Assembly (NCBI GenBank): GCA_046727955.1
Contig: JBKPDO010000301.1
Location: 1 to 12,167 of the forward strand
Direction of reading: 5' to 3'
Source: DASVXQ01 sp046727955
Lineage (GTDB): Bacteria > Actinomycetota > CALGFH01
DNA: 12,167 nt
Under the pieces are notes generated by a model. It saw nothing but the letters and a program-made list of their open reading frames with translations, was not told where the DNA came from and did not search any database. A program made the translations under genes and the position numbers. Shown piece by piece: positions 5,501 to 12,167 of this stretch; positions within the stretch are counted from its first letter, which is position 1, and each line of letters begins with the position of its first letter.

Positions 5501-6897
5501 CAGGGGTGGGGGCGCAGGCGGACGGCGTCAACCTCACGCTCGCGCTTGTAGTTGACCCAAGTCTCGATCACGTCCGGGGTGAACACGTCGCCCTCCAGCA
5601 TGAAGGCGTGGTCCTTCTCGAGCGCGTCGAGCGCCTCGTCCAGCGAGCCGGGCACCTGCGGGACGGCCGCCATCTCCTCCGGCGGCAGCTCGTACAGGTC
5701 CTTGTCGAGCGGCCCGAAGGGCTCGACCTTGTTGCGCACCCCGTCGAGGCCCGCCATGAGCATCGCCGCGAACGCCAGGTAGGGGTTGCAGGACGGGTCG
5801 GGTACGCGGTATTCGACCCGCTTGGCCTTGGGGCTCCTGGAGTACAGCGGGATGCGGGCGGCCGCCGAGCGGTTGCGCTGCGAGTACACCAGGTTCACCG
5901 GCGCCTCGTAACCGGGGACCAGCCGCCGGAAGCTGTTGGTGGTCGGGTTGGTGAGCGCGGTCAGCGCGGATGCGTGCTGCAGCAGCCCGCCGATGTACCA
6001 GCGCGCCGTGTCCGACAGCCCGGCGTAGCCGTTCTCGTCGTAGAACAGCGGCTCCCCGTCGGTCCAGAGGCTCTGGTGGGTGTGCATGCCCGAGCCGTTG
6101 TCCTCGAAGATCGGCTTCGGCATGAACGTGGCGGTCTTGCCGTAGCGCCACGCGACGTTCTTCACGATGTACTTGTAGAGCATCACCTTGTCGGCCATGC
6201 GCAGCAGCGTGTCGAAGCGCATGTCGATCTCGGCCTGGCCGGCGGTGCCCACCTCGTGGTGGTGCACCTCGATGCCGATGCCCGCCTTGCCCATCTCCAG
6301 GATCATCTCGCTGCGGATGTCCTGGTAGTGGTCGGTGGGGGGGACCGGGAAGTAGCCCTCCTTGTAGCGGGGCTTGTAGCCGAGGTTGCGCCCGCTCTCC
6401 TCGGCGCCCGAGTTCCAGGCGCCCTCGATCGCGTCGACGTAGTAGAACGCGGAGTACTGGTTCTGGTCGAAGCGCACCGAGTCGAAGATATAGAACTCGC
6501 ACTCGGGGCCCCAGTACGAGACCTGCGCGATGCCGGTGCCCTTGAGGTACGCCTCGGCCTTGCGCGCGATGTGCCGCGGGTCACGCGTATACGGCTCACC
6601 GGTCACGGGGTCGCCGACGAAGCAATTCAGGACCAGCGTCGGATGCTTCGCGAACGGGTCGAGGATCGCCGTGGTGGGGTCGGGGAACAGGAGCATGTCC
6701 GACTCCTGGATCTCCTGGAACCCCCGGATGGACGACCCGTCGAACCCGAAGCCCTCCTCGAACGATGCCTCGGTGAGTTCAGAGGGCGGGACCGAGAAGT
6801 GCTGCATGAGGCCAGGCAGGTCCGCGAAGCGCAGGTCGATGATCTGGACCCCGCGATCCTTGACAAGGCTGAGAACGTCGCCGACCGTTTCCGTCAC
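5473..6897 (-). CDS. glnA: Glutamine synthetase, type I
   Basis: A 474-residue GS-I that makes glutamine from glutamate, ammonia and ATP as a cytosolic dodecamer. Visible family features are FGFDGSSIRGF near the N-terminus, metal ligands E132 and E134 (GPECEF), E215 and E223, H272 (GSGMHTHQS), the region around E362/R364 (VEYRVPD), and the C-terminal LYYDI. The adenylylation site is Y402 in DLYELPPEE, matching the tyrosine modified in enteric GS; the modifying enzyme GlnE is encoded ~2 kb away on the same strand. The start is GTG at 6897, preceded by AAGGAGG at seven bases. A GlnR-like operator array lies about 80-120 bp upstream. The gene is intact although an integrated element ends 33 bp from its stop. 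Confidence 0.98.
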   Translation of the reverse strand: MTETVGDVLSLVKDRGVQIIDLRFADLPGLMQHFSVPPSELTEASFEEGFGFDGSSIRGFQEIQESDMLLFPDPTTAILDPFAKHPTLVLNCFVGDPVTGEPYTRDPRHIARKAEAYLKGTGIAQVSYWGPECEFYIFDSVRFDQNQYSAFYYVDAIEGAWNSGAEESGRNLGYKPRYKEGYFPVPPTDHYQDIRSEMILEMGKAGIGIEVHHHEVGTAGQAEIDMRFDTLLRMADKVMLYKYIVKNVAWRYGKTATFMPKPIFEDNGSGMHTHQSLWTDGEPLFYDENGYAGLSDTARWYIGGLLQHASALTALTNPTTNSFRRLVPGYEAPVNLVYSQRNRSAAARIPLYSRSPKAKRVEYRVPDPSCNPYLAFAAMLMAGLDGVRNKVEPFGPLDKDLYELPPEEMAAVPQVPGSLDEALDALEKDHAFMLEGDVFTPDVIETWVNYKREREVDAVRLRPHPWEFHLYYDI

Positions 6898-6904
6898 CCG
6901 GATG

Positions 6905-6911
6905 CCTCCTT
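6905..6911 (-). promoter_or_regulatory. Ribosome binding site of glnA (supports the GTG start)
   Basis: The minus strand reads AAGGAGG seven bases before the GTG start at 6897. Just upstream of it, the 9-mer TTAGGCGAA occurs twice in tandem (plus-strand 6910-6918 and 6919-6927), running into the ribosome binding site; its meaning is unclear. Confidence 0.75.
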
Positions 6912-6979
6912 CGCCTAATTCGCCTAAGGGGAGTGGCCCCGGGCGCTGGCCGGGGACACGACGAAGCTAGCAACGCGGC

Positions 6980-7017
6980 TTTTCCGCGTGGTTGCCGTAG
7001 TGTTTCACGCCCGTTAA
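6980..7017 (-). promoter_or_regulatory. GlnR-like operator array upstream of glnA
   Basis: Reading the minus strand from 7017 down to 6980 gives TTAAC, 6 bases, GAAAC, 6 bases, GCAAC, 6 bases, GAAAA. This is the alternating pattern gTnAC-n6-GAAAC known for actinobacterial GlnR boxes, with the exact 11-bp period over four half-sites; the first pair departs from the consensus at one base, the second pair at two. It lies 83-120 bp upstream of the glnA start, a normal place for nitrogen control. A weak -10 candidate, TAGCTT on the minus strand, is at 6964-6969. GlnR binding is inferred, as no glnR is in the window. Confidence 0.6.
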
Positions 7018-7064
7018 CCAGCGTCTCGTCAGTATGAGCGCGAACGAGACTTGTCGGATCCGTG

Positions 7065-7070
7065 TATGCT
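7065..7070 (+). promoter_or_regulatory. Possible -10 element for the following + strand gene
   Basis: TATGCT fits the actinobacterial TAnnnT pattern and lies 38 bp before the preferred start codon at 7109. No good -35 hexamer is seen at the expected distance (GAACGA is the nearest), so this is tentative. Confidence 0.3.
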
Positions 7071-7108
7071 GCCGCGCTAACAGGTAGAGGGGGGCGTGAC
7101 GACCTGGT

Positions 7109-7933
7109 ATGAGGAGGATGTTCGACGCCGCCTTTCCGCCGGCTTCTCCTCCTGACTGGGAGGTCGTCGCTGGCTACATCGGCGGCAATACCCCGCACGT
7201 GTGGACGGAAGCGGAGTGGGCGCGCCAGCGGGCGCGCTGGCAACTGCCCATCTTCACGCGCTCGCACGACGGCGACCCGGCGGCCGACGCGCGGCAGGCG
7301 GTTTCCTGGCTGACCGCGCATCACGTGCCCAAGGGCGTGGTCGTCGCGCTCGACTACGAGAAACGCGTCGATGCGTCCTATCTGCGGGCCTTCGACTCGG
7401 CCGTTGGCAGGGCCGGCTGGCGGGTGATGCTCTACGGCTCACTGAGCACGGTCCTCGACAATCCGAGGCCGTCCGGCGGCTACTGGGTGGCGCACTGGAC
7501 AGGCGTTGCCCATCTCGAGCCGGGCAGCGCGGCGACGCAATGGGCCTCGGACGCGATGCTGAGCCAGCCGTGGGATGCCAGCCTCGTGGCTGACAGCACC
7601 CCACTGTGGGACACCAGGCCCGGAGGAGGGCCGCCACCGGAGGAGGACGAATTGGCTGGAGAAGGACCCGCGATCCTGAGGATCGTGCAGGACATCCAGC
7701 GTCGCGTGTCCATCACCGACGAGACCTTGCACATCGTGAGCGAGACCCTGCCGATCGTGCAGGACATCCAGCGTCGCGTGTCCGTCACTGACGAGACCGT
7801 CGCGGGGGTCGGGGCGTTGGTCCAGCTGACGATCCTGGACATGAGGTCCCGAGGGATCGAGATCCCCCCCGAAGTGCTGGCCGGTTTGCCGCCGCAGTGG
7901 ATTCCCCCGCCGCAACCCCCACCACAGCCGTAG
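7109..7933 (+). CDS. Glycoside-hydrolase-like (DUF1906/GH25-type) TIM-barrel protein with internal repeat
   Basis: A 274-residue protein. Residues ~5-168 read like a small TIM barrel of the GH25/DUF1906 kind: FDAAFPP at the first strand, VVAGYIGG, LPIFTRS, VVVALDYE (D82 and E84 where GH25 enzymes carry their acidic pair), WRVMLYGS, YWVAHW and TQWASD. Hydrolase activity is not proven. Residues 170-185 are a glycine/proline/glutamate linker. Residues ~192-225 hold two copies of IVQDIQRRVS, 24 residues apart, in a predicted helix. The C-terminus is proline-rich. No signal peptide is seen, so export by the usual route is unclear. The start at 7109 has only a distant GAGGGG; ATG 7118 is in frame but abuts a GAGGAGG run. 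The gene is divergent from glnA and convergent with psuG, with 3 bp between stops. Confidence 0.7.
   Translation: MRRMFDAAFPPASPPDWEVVAGYIGGNTPHVWTEAEWARQRARWQLPIFTRSHDGDPAADARQAVSWLTAHHVPKGVVVALDYEKRVDASYLRAFDSAVGRAGWRVMLYGSLSTVLDNPRPSGGYWVAHWTGVAHLEPGSAATQWASDAMLSQPWDASLVADSTPLWDTRPGGGPPPEEDELAGEGPAILRIVQDIQRRVSITDETLHIVSETLPIVQDIQRRVSVTDETVAGVGALVQLTILDMRSRGIEIPPEVLAGLPPQWIPPPQPPPQP
7681..7783 (+). repeat. Direct repeat within the TIM-barrel-like protein gene
   Basis: A 31-bp sequence is identical at 7681-7711 and 7753-7783, a 72-bp (24-codon) period, and similarity continues a few codons further as TDET in both copies. It encodes IVQDIQRRVS twice. Identity at the DNA level, not just the protein level, suggests a recent duplication. 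Confidence 0.9.
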
Positions 7934-7936
7934 CGC

Positions 7937-8824
7937 TCAGGCGACGGCGAGCGCGGCGGCGACCTCCCCGCCGAGCCCGGCGTTGGCCTCGAGCAGGGCC
8001 AGGTTGGCGGTGAGGCTGCGGCCGCCGGTGCGCCGGTGCAGCCAGTCGAGCTCGAAGGGCGTGCGCGCCTTGCCGACGACCCCGGCGTTGCGGGCGGCGG
8101 CCGCTCCTTCGGCGGCCAGCTCGGCCAGCTCGTCCGCGTCCATGGCGGCGCTGGCCGGCGGATTCTGTACCAGCACGAGCGCGCCTGGCGAGTCCAGTGC
8201 CCGCCGCACCCGCACCAGCTCGACGACCTCCTCCACGCTGTTGACCACGTGCTCGAGGGGCAGGCGCCCACGCGCCAGGAAGCCGGGCAGGCGATCGGTG
8301 CGGTAGCCGACCACTAGCACGCCCCAGGTCTCGAGCCATTCCATGGTGGCGGCGGCGTCGGCGACGTGCTTGGAGCCGGAGCAGACGACCACCAGCTTGG
8401 AGCGGGCGAGCTGTGGCAGGTCGGCGGACACGTCGGCGGTGCCGAAGTGGATGCCGCCGATCCCTCCGGTCGCCATCACGTCGATGCCCACCCGCTCGGC
8501 GGCAAACGCCGTCGCCGACACCGTGGTGGCGCCGTCGAGCTTGCGGACCACTACGTAGGGGAGGTCGCGGACGGTGACCTTCCAGGTCGCGCGGCCGGAG
8601 GCGAGCCTGCGCACCTGGTCGGCGTCGGCGCCGACCACGATGCGGCCGCCCATCACCCCGACCACGGCCGGCTCCGCGCCGGACTTGCTGACTGCGACGG
8701 ACTGGGCCTCCGCCGATTCCAGGTTGGCCGGTGACGGCAGGCCCTGGGCGAGCACGCTGGACTCCAGCGCGACCACGGCGCTGGCCGTGGCGATCCGGTC
8801 GGCGACGACGATCGGTCGTTCCAT
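7937..8824 (-). CDS. psuG: Pseudouridine-5'-phosphate glycosidase
   Basis: A 295-residue PsuG-family protein that splits pseudouridine 5'-phosphate into uracil and ribose 5-phosphate. Family landmarks in order are VALESSVLAQGLP (E21), VTVRDLPYVV, GATTVSATAFAAERVGI, ATGGIGGIHFG, SADL (D135), CSGSKHVAD (K152, equivalent to the Schiff-base lysine of E. coli PsuG), LETWGVLVVGY, QNPP and GKARTPFELDWLHRRTGGRSLTAN near the C-terminus. The opening motif departs from the usual EST..hG by having Ser and Gln, so the enzyme is a divergent member. No pseudouridine kinase (psuK) or transporter is adjacent. It is transcribed in the same direction as glnE, 213 bp downstream of it, across a 25-bp tandem repeat. 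Only a weak GGGAG precedes the start. Confidence 0.92.
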   Translation of the reverse strand: MERPIVVADRIATASAVVALESSVLAQGLPSPANLESAEAQSVAVSKSGAEPAVVGVMGGRIVVGADADQVRRLASGRATWKVTVRDLPYVVVRKLDGATTVSATAFAAERVGIDVMATGGIGGIHFGTADVSADLPQLARSKLVVVCSGSKHVADAAATMEWLETWGVLVVGYRTDRLPGFLARGRLPLEHVVNSVEEVVELVRVRRALDSPGALVLVQNPPASAAMDADELAELAAEGAAAARNAGVVGKARTPFELDWLHRRTGGRSLTANLALLEANAGLGGEVAAALAVA

Positions 8825-8946
8825 GTGGCGCGTAGGCTCCCACGCTCGACTGCAAGGGCAGCGGACCCGCAGGGGCTCCAGGGGTCGGCACTGCTCGTCA
8901 AGCGTAGCCGCTCGGCGTCGCGGTGGGCAGGGGCAAACGCCCGGCC

Positions 8947-9029
8947 CGCCGGTCCCGCGCCCGACCCGCGCCGCTGGTCCCGCGCCCGACCCGCGCCGCC
9001 GGCCCCGCGCCCGACCCGCGCCGCCGGCC
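8947..9029. repeat. 25-bp tandem repeat between glnE and psuG
   Basis: Three consecutive 25-bp units start at 8951, 8976 and 9001, with a partial fourth from 9026. The units differ by single C/T changes and each contains CCCGCGCCCGACCCGCGCC. It occupies the gap after the glnE stop. It is probably slippage-prone spacer DNA; a transcript-ending or stabilising role is possible but not shown. Confidence 0.85.
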
Positions 9030-9037
9030 TGACGTCT

Positions 9038-12037
9038 CTACGGCGCGTCCTCCCAGAAGCGCGCCATGACCACCCGGCGAGCGCGGCGGGTGGCGCGGCG
9101 GTACGCCTCCAGCAGACGCTGGCGGCCTGGCGCGGGCTCCCCCATCGCCTCGGCCAGCCGCTCGAATGCCCGCGGGTCGGTCGGCAGCGAATCCGCGGGC
9201 CGGCCGGCCACCAGGTAGCCGATATTGCGCAGCCGCAGGCACAGCCGGTAGGCGTCGCCCAGCCAGGCGGCCTCGCCTTCCTCGAGCTCCCCGGCCTCGA
9301 CCAGGGCCGAAAGCGCCGAAAGCGTCCCGGGCAGCCGCACCTTTGGGTCCCGCCCGCCCAGCCGAAGCTGCAGCAGCTGCACGGTCCACTCGATGTCGGC
9401 GAGCGCTCCCGGCCCGAGCTTGAGGTGCAGCCTGGGATCGGCCCCGGCGGGCAGGCGCTCGGACTCGACCCTGGCCTTCATGCCGCGCACCGAGGCCACC
9501 GTGGCCGCGTCGAGCTCCTCGGGGTACACGCGCCGGGCCGCCTCGGCGCGGAAGCGCCCGGCCAGGTCGCGGTCCCCCGCCGCCGGGCGCACCTTGATCA
9601 GCGCCTGCAGCTCCCACGGCTGCGCCCAGCGGTCCCAATAGGCCAGGTAGCTGCCCAGGGTGCGCGACAGCGGCCCGTTGCGCCCCTCCGGGCGCAGGCC
9701 CAGGTCCACCCGGAAGCCGGTGCCCTCCGGGGTCGGGCCGCCGAGCCCGGCGACCAGCTCGCGCACCACCGCCGACGCGGCCCGGGAAGCCAGCTCGGCG
9801 GCGGCCCGGTCGAGCGGCTCGTGGCAGACGACCACGTCGAGGTCGGAGACGTAGTTCAGCTCCGCGCCGCCGAGCTTGCCCATGCCGAGCACGGCCAGCC
9901 GCAACGGCAGCTCGCCGGCAGCCGCCTCGGGCGCCAGCCCGGCGGCCACCGTGCGCCGCGCCACCTCCAGCCCGGCCTCCAGGCACGCCTCGGCGACCCC
10001 GGCCAGCTCGGCGCTCACCCGCTCGACCGGGACGCCGCCAGCCAGGTCGCGCACCGCCACCCGCAGCAGCTCGCGCCGGCGGAAGCGCCGCAGCGCGTCC
10101 CAGGCGGCCTCCGCCCGCTCGTGCCGGCCGACCAGCGCGAGCGCCTCCTCGAGCAGCTCCCCGGGCTCGCGCGGCGCGGCCGGCCCGCTCTCGTGCGCCA
10201 TGGCGGTGAGCAGCTCGGGGTGACGCGCCAGCAGGTCGCCGAGCAGCCGCGAGGTGCCCAGCACGGCGCACAGCAGCTCGGCCACCGCGGGGTTGTCGCG
10301 CAGCGTGCCGAAGAATGCGTCCCGGTGGCCCAGCCGCTCGGCGACGACCCGCAGCGCGGCCAGCCCGCCGTCCGGGTCTGGCGTCTCCGCCAGCCAGCCG
10401 AGCATCACCGGCAGCATGGCCCGCAGAAGGGTCGCCCGGCGGGTCAGCCCGCCGGTGAGGGCGCGCAGGTGCGCCAGCGCCCGGTCGGGGCTGGCGAAGC
10501 CGAGCGCGGCCAGCCGCTCCGCGGCGGGCTCCGGCCGCAGGTCGGACGGCAGCGCGCCGAACACTTCCAGCAGCGGCCGGTAGAACAGCTTCTCGTGGAT
10601 GCCGCGGACGGTCACGGCGTGGCGGCGGCGTGCCGCCTCGAACCGCTCCAAGGCGCCGGCCTCCGGCCCGTCCTGGTAGCCCATAGCGCGGGCCAGCCAG
10701 TGACGCTCGGCCTCCCCGGCTGGGATGGTATGGGTGCGGCGCTCGTCGGCGAGCTGCAGGCGGTGCTCGACGTTGCGCAGGAACCGGTACGCCTCGGCCA
10801 ACTGGGCGGCGTCCGCGCGGCCCACGAAGCCGGCGGCGCTCAGCCCTTCCAGCGCGAGCAGCGTGGTCCCCGAGCGCAGCGCCTGGTCGTGGCGCCCGTG
10901 CACCAGCTGCAGGAGCTGCACCGCGAACTCGATGTCGCGCAGGCCGCCAGGGCCCAGCTTTACCTGGCGGTCGCCGCCGGCGCGGGCCTGCCGCGAGGAC
11001 TCCACCCTTGCCTTCATGTGCCGGATCGCGGCGATCGCCTCCGGGTCGAGCCGCTCCGGGTACACGCGCCGGGCCGCCTCGGCGCGGAAGCGCCCGGCCA
11101 AGTCGCGGTCCCCCGCCGCCGGGCGCACCTTGATCAGCGCCTGCAGCTCCCACGGCTGCGCCCAGCGGTCCCAATAGGCCAGGTAGCTGCCCAGGGTGCG
11201 CGACAGCGGCCCGTTGCGCCCCTCTGGCCGCAGGTTCGCGTCCACCCGGAAGCCGGGCCCCTCCGGGCTCACCGCGCCAAGACCGGCCATCAGCTCGCGC
11301 GCGACCGCCGCGGCCAGGCGGGCGGCCAGCTCGGGGTCGGAGCCCTCGGCCGGCTCGTGGCAGAAGACCACATCGATGTCGGAGACGTAGTTCAGCTCCG
11401 CGCCGCCGAGCTTGCCCATGCCGAGCACGGCGAGTCGCGGGGGCGGCTGGCCGGCGGCACCGGCGCGCACCGCGCCGGCAGCCAGTTCGAGCCCCGCCTC
11501 CAGGCAGGCGTCCGCGAGGCTCGCCAGCTCCGCGCCGACGGTGTCGACGGGCGTCCCGCCGGCGAGGTCCCGCACGGCGATCCGCAGCAGCTCGCGCCGC
11601 TTGAAACGGCGCAGCCCGTCCCACGCCCGCGCCGGGGGCTGGGAACGCACCACCGCCAGCGCCTCGCCTACCAGATCGTCGCGCGGGCGGGCGGCGGCGA
11701 AGGCGCGAGCGCTGCCGAGGCGGTCGACCTCCTCGGGGTGCGCCGCCAGCCAGCGGCCGAGCGAGCGGCTGGCGGCCGTCAGCGCGATCAGGCGGCGCCG
11801 CAGGCCGACGCGCCGGCGCAGCCCGGCGGTGAAGGCGTCGCGGTCGGGATGGGCGGTCGCGATCGCGCAGAGCGCCCTGACCGCGAGGTCAGGGTTGGCG
11901 CACGCGGCCAGCTCGCGCAGCAGACGCGACGACCCAGCAGCCCGCGCCGGCCACGCCCCAAGCCTCTCCAGGTCTGCCACGACGGCCTCAGGATCCTCGA
12001 ACCCGAGGCGCGCCAGCGTCGAGATGGAGGTGGTCAT
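9038..12037 (-). CDS. glnE: Bifunctional glutamine synthetase adenylyltransferase / adenylyl-removing enzyme
   Basis: A 999-residue GlnE, close to the usual actinobacterial length. It attaches AMP to, and removes it from, the GS tyrosine (Y402 of the neighbouring GlnA). There are two nucleotidyltransferase halves. The N-terminal (deadenylylating) half has GMGKLGGAELNYVSDID with D220/D222 and KLGPGGLRDIEF near 360-371; the C-terminal (adenylylating) half has GMGKLGGAELNYVSDLD with D732/D734 and KLGPGALADIEW near 873-884. Between them lie the FYRPLLE linker (~485-491) and a helical region. The two halves are far more alike than usual, with an identical block RPEGRNGPLSRTLGSYLAYW onward. The start at 12037 has AAGGA eight bases upstream. 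Only ~23 bp of reliable sequence precede it before the homopolymer end of the window. Confidence 0.97.
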   Translation of the reverse strand: MTTSISTLARLGFEDPEAVVADLERLGAWPARAAGSSRLLRELAACANPDLAVRALCAIATAHPDRDAFTAGLRRRVGLRRRLIALTAASRSLGRWLAAHPEEVDRLGSARAFAAARPRDDLVGEALAVVRSQPPARAWDGLRRFKRRELLRIAVRDLAGGTPVDTVGAELASLADACLEAGLELAAGAVRAGAAGQPPPRLAVLGMGKLGGAELNYVSDIDVVFCHEPAEGSDPELAARLAAAVARELMAGLGAVSPEGPGFRVDANLRPEGRNGPLSRTLGSYLAYWDRWAQPWELQALIKVRPAAGDRDLAGRFRAEAARRVYPERLDPEAIAAIRHMKARVESSRQARAGGDRQVKLGPGGLRDIEFAVQLLQLVHGRHDQALRSGTTLLALEGLSAAGFVGRADAAQLAEAYRFLRNVEHRLQLADERRTHTIPAGEAERHWLARAMGYQDGPEAGALERFEAARRRHAVTVRGIHEKLFYRPLLEVFGALPSDLRPEPAAERLAALGFASPDRALAHLRALTGGLTRRATLLRAMLPVMLGWLAETPDPDGGLAALRVVAERLGHRDAFFGTLRDNPAVAELLCAVLGTSRLLGDLLARHPELLTAMAHESGPAAPREPGELLEEALALVGRHERAEAAWDALRRFRRRELLRVAVRDLAGGVPVERVSAELAGVAEACLEAGLEVARRTVAAGLAPEAAAGELPLRLAVLGMGKLGGAELNYVSDLDVVVCHEPLDRAAAELASRAASAVVRELVAGLGGPTPEGTGFRVDLGLRPEGRNGPLSRTLGSYLAYWDRWAQPWELQALIKVRPAAGDRDLAGRFRAEAARRVYPEELDAATVASVRGMKARVESERLPAGADPRLHLKLGPGALADIEWTVQLLQLRLGGRDPKVRLPGTLSALSALVEAGELEEGEAAWLGDAYRLCLRLRNIGYLVAGRPADSLPTDPRAFERLAEAMGEPAPGRQRLLEAYRRATRRARRVVMARFWEDAP
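9522..9688 (-). repeat. Intragenic glnE repeat, block 1, C-terminal-half copy
   Basis: This 167-bp block matches 11058-11224 with one mismatch (9565 versus 11101). It encodes about residues 784-839 of GlnE. The offset between copies is 1,536 bp, exactly 512 codons. Confidence 0.95.
9842..9895 (-). repeat. Intragenic glnE repeat, block 2, C-terminal-half copy
   Basis: These 54 bp are identical to 11378-11431, at the same 1,536-bp offset as block 1. They encode the catalytic-motif segment AVLGMGKLGGAELNYVSD (residues 715-732). The stretch separating it from block 1 is clearly diverged between the two halves. Confidence 0.95.
11058..11224 (-). repeat. Intragenic glnE repeat, block 1, N-terminal-half copy
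   Basis: Partner of 9522-9688, one mismatch in 167 bp; it encodes about residues 272-327 of the N-terminal (deadenylylating) half. Confidence 0.95.
11378..11431 (-). repeat. Intragenic glnE repeat, block 2, N-terminal-half copy
   Basis: Partner of 9842-9895, 54 of 54 bases identical; it encodes residues 203-220, including the first catalytic aspartate. Confidence 0.95.
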
Positions 12038-12060
12038 GGCGACAGTCCTTGATCCATTGT

Positions 12061-12167
12061 GGGGGGGGGGGGGGCCCCCCCCCCCCCCCCCCCAACCCGC
12101 GGGCCCCCCCCCCCCGCAAACCCCCCGAAAAAACGGGGCGGGGTGGCGGGGGGGAGCCTAGGGGGGG
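12061..12167. other. G/C homopolymer end, probable assembly or sequencing artefact
   Basis: Fourteen G are followed at once by nineteen C, then more C-runs, an A-run and G-runs, with no coding signal. Such sequence is typical of low-quality contig ends. The true upstream region and promoter of glnE are therefore not readable here. Confidence 0.8.

Noticed and set aside
5464..6918. A 484-codon open frame on the + strand opposite glnA
   Set aside because: The minus-strand frame is an unmistakable GS-I from end to end; the + frame is its reverse-strand shadow.
8825..12052. A 1,075-codon open frame on the + strand across glnE
   Set aside because: It is the antisense shadow of glnE, kept open by high GC. 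The glnE frame has full family motifs, while the antisense translation is a low-complexity Arg/Gln/Pro/Ala sequence.
12061..12167. The extreme G-run/C-run inverted structure at the window end
   Set aside because: Long pure homopolymers without biological context at a sequence end are best explained as a sequencing or assembly artefact, not as a hairpin or telomere-like structure.

Overview
The window is very GC-rich, with strong G/C bias at third codon positions. The glnA/glnE pair, GlnR-like operator half-sites and the mobile-gene families point to an actinobacterium (Actinomycetota). I cannot name the genus.

Layout. Positions 1 to about 5440 are the right-hand part of an integrated element, all genes on the + strand. 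They run: two small zinc-ribbon proteins; a gene-free stretch rich in inverted repeats; a single-stranded DNA-binding protein (ssb); a short leader with two competing hairpins; a tightly overlapping run of three small unknown proteins, a primase/polymerase and a DUF2637-type membrane protein with a C-terminal helix-turn-helix; then an excisionase-like HTH protein and a tyrosine integrase. This resembles the actinomycete integrative conjugative element (AICE) plan, with replication, then xis, then int next to an attachment site. No FtsK/Tra translocase, phage structural gene or toxin is visible. The other end of the element lies outside the window.

The integrase converges on glnA with only 33 bp between them, and no tRNA gene is visible at this edge. 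The 3' end of glnA, or the short gap, is therefore the natural candidate attachment site.

Positions 5473 to 12037 look chromosomal: glnA (type I glutamine synthetase, - strand), a + strand TIM-barrel-like protein with a short internal repeat, psuG (pseudouridine-5'-phosphate glycosidase, - strand), and glnE (glutamine synthetase adenylyltransferase/deadenylase, - strand). GlnA carries the tyrosine (Y402) that GlnE should modify, and a four-half-site GlnR-like array lies upstream of glnA, so transcriptional and post-translational nitrogen control are both represented.

The most unusual sequence feature is inside glnE. Its two catalytic halves share a 167-bp block with a single mismatch and a 54-bp identical block, both at the same 1,536-bp offset, which suggests recent intragenic gene conversion. 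The last ~107 bases are G/C homopolymers and look like an assembly or sequencing artefact.
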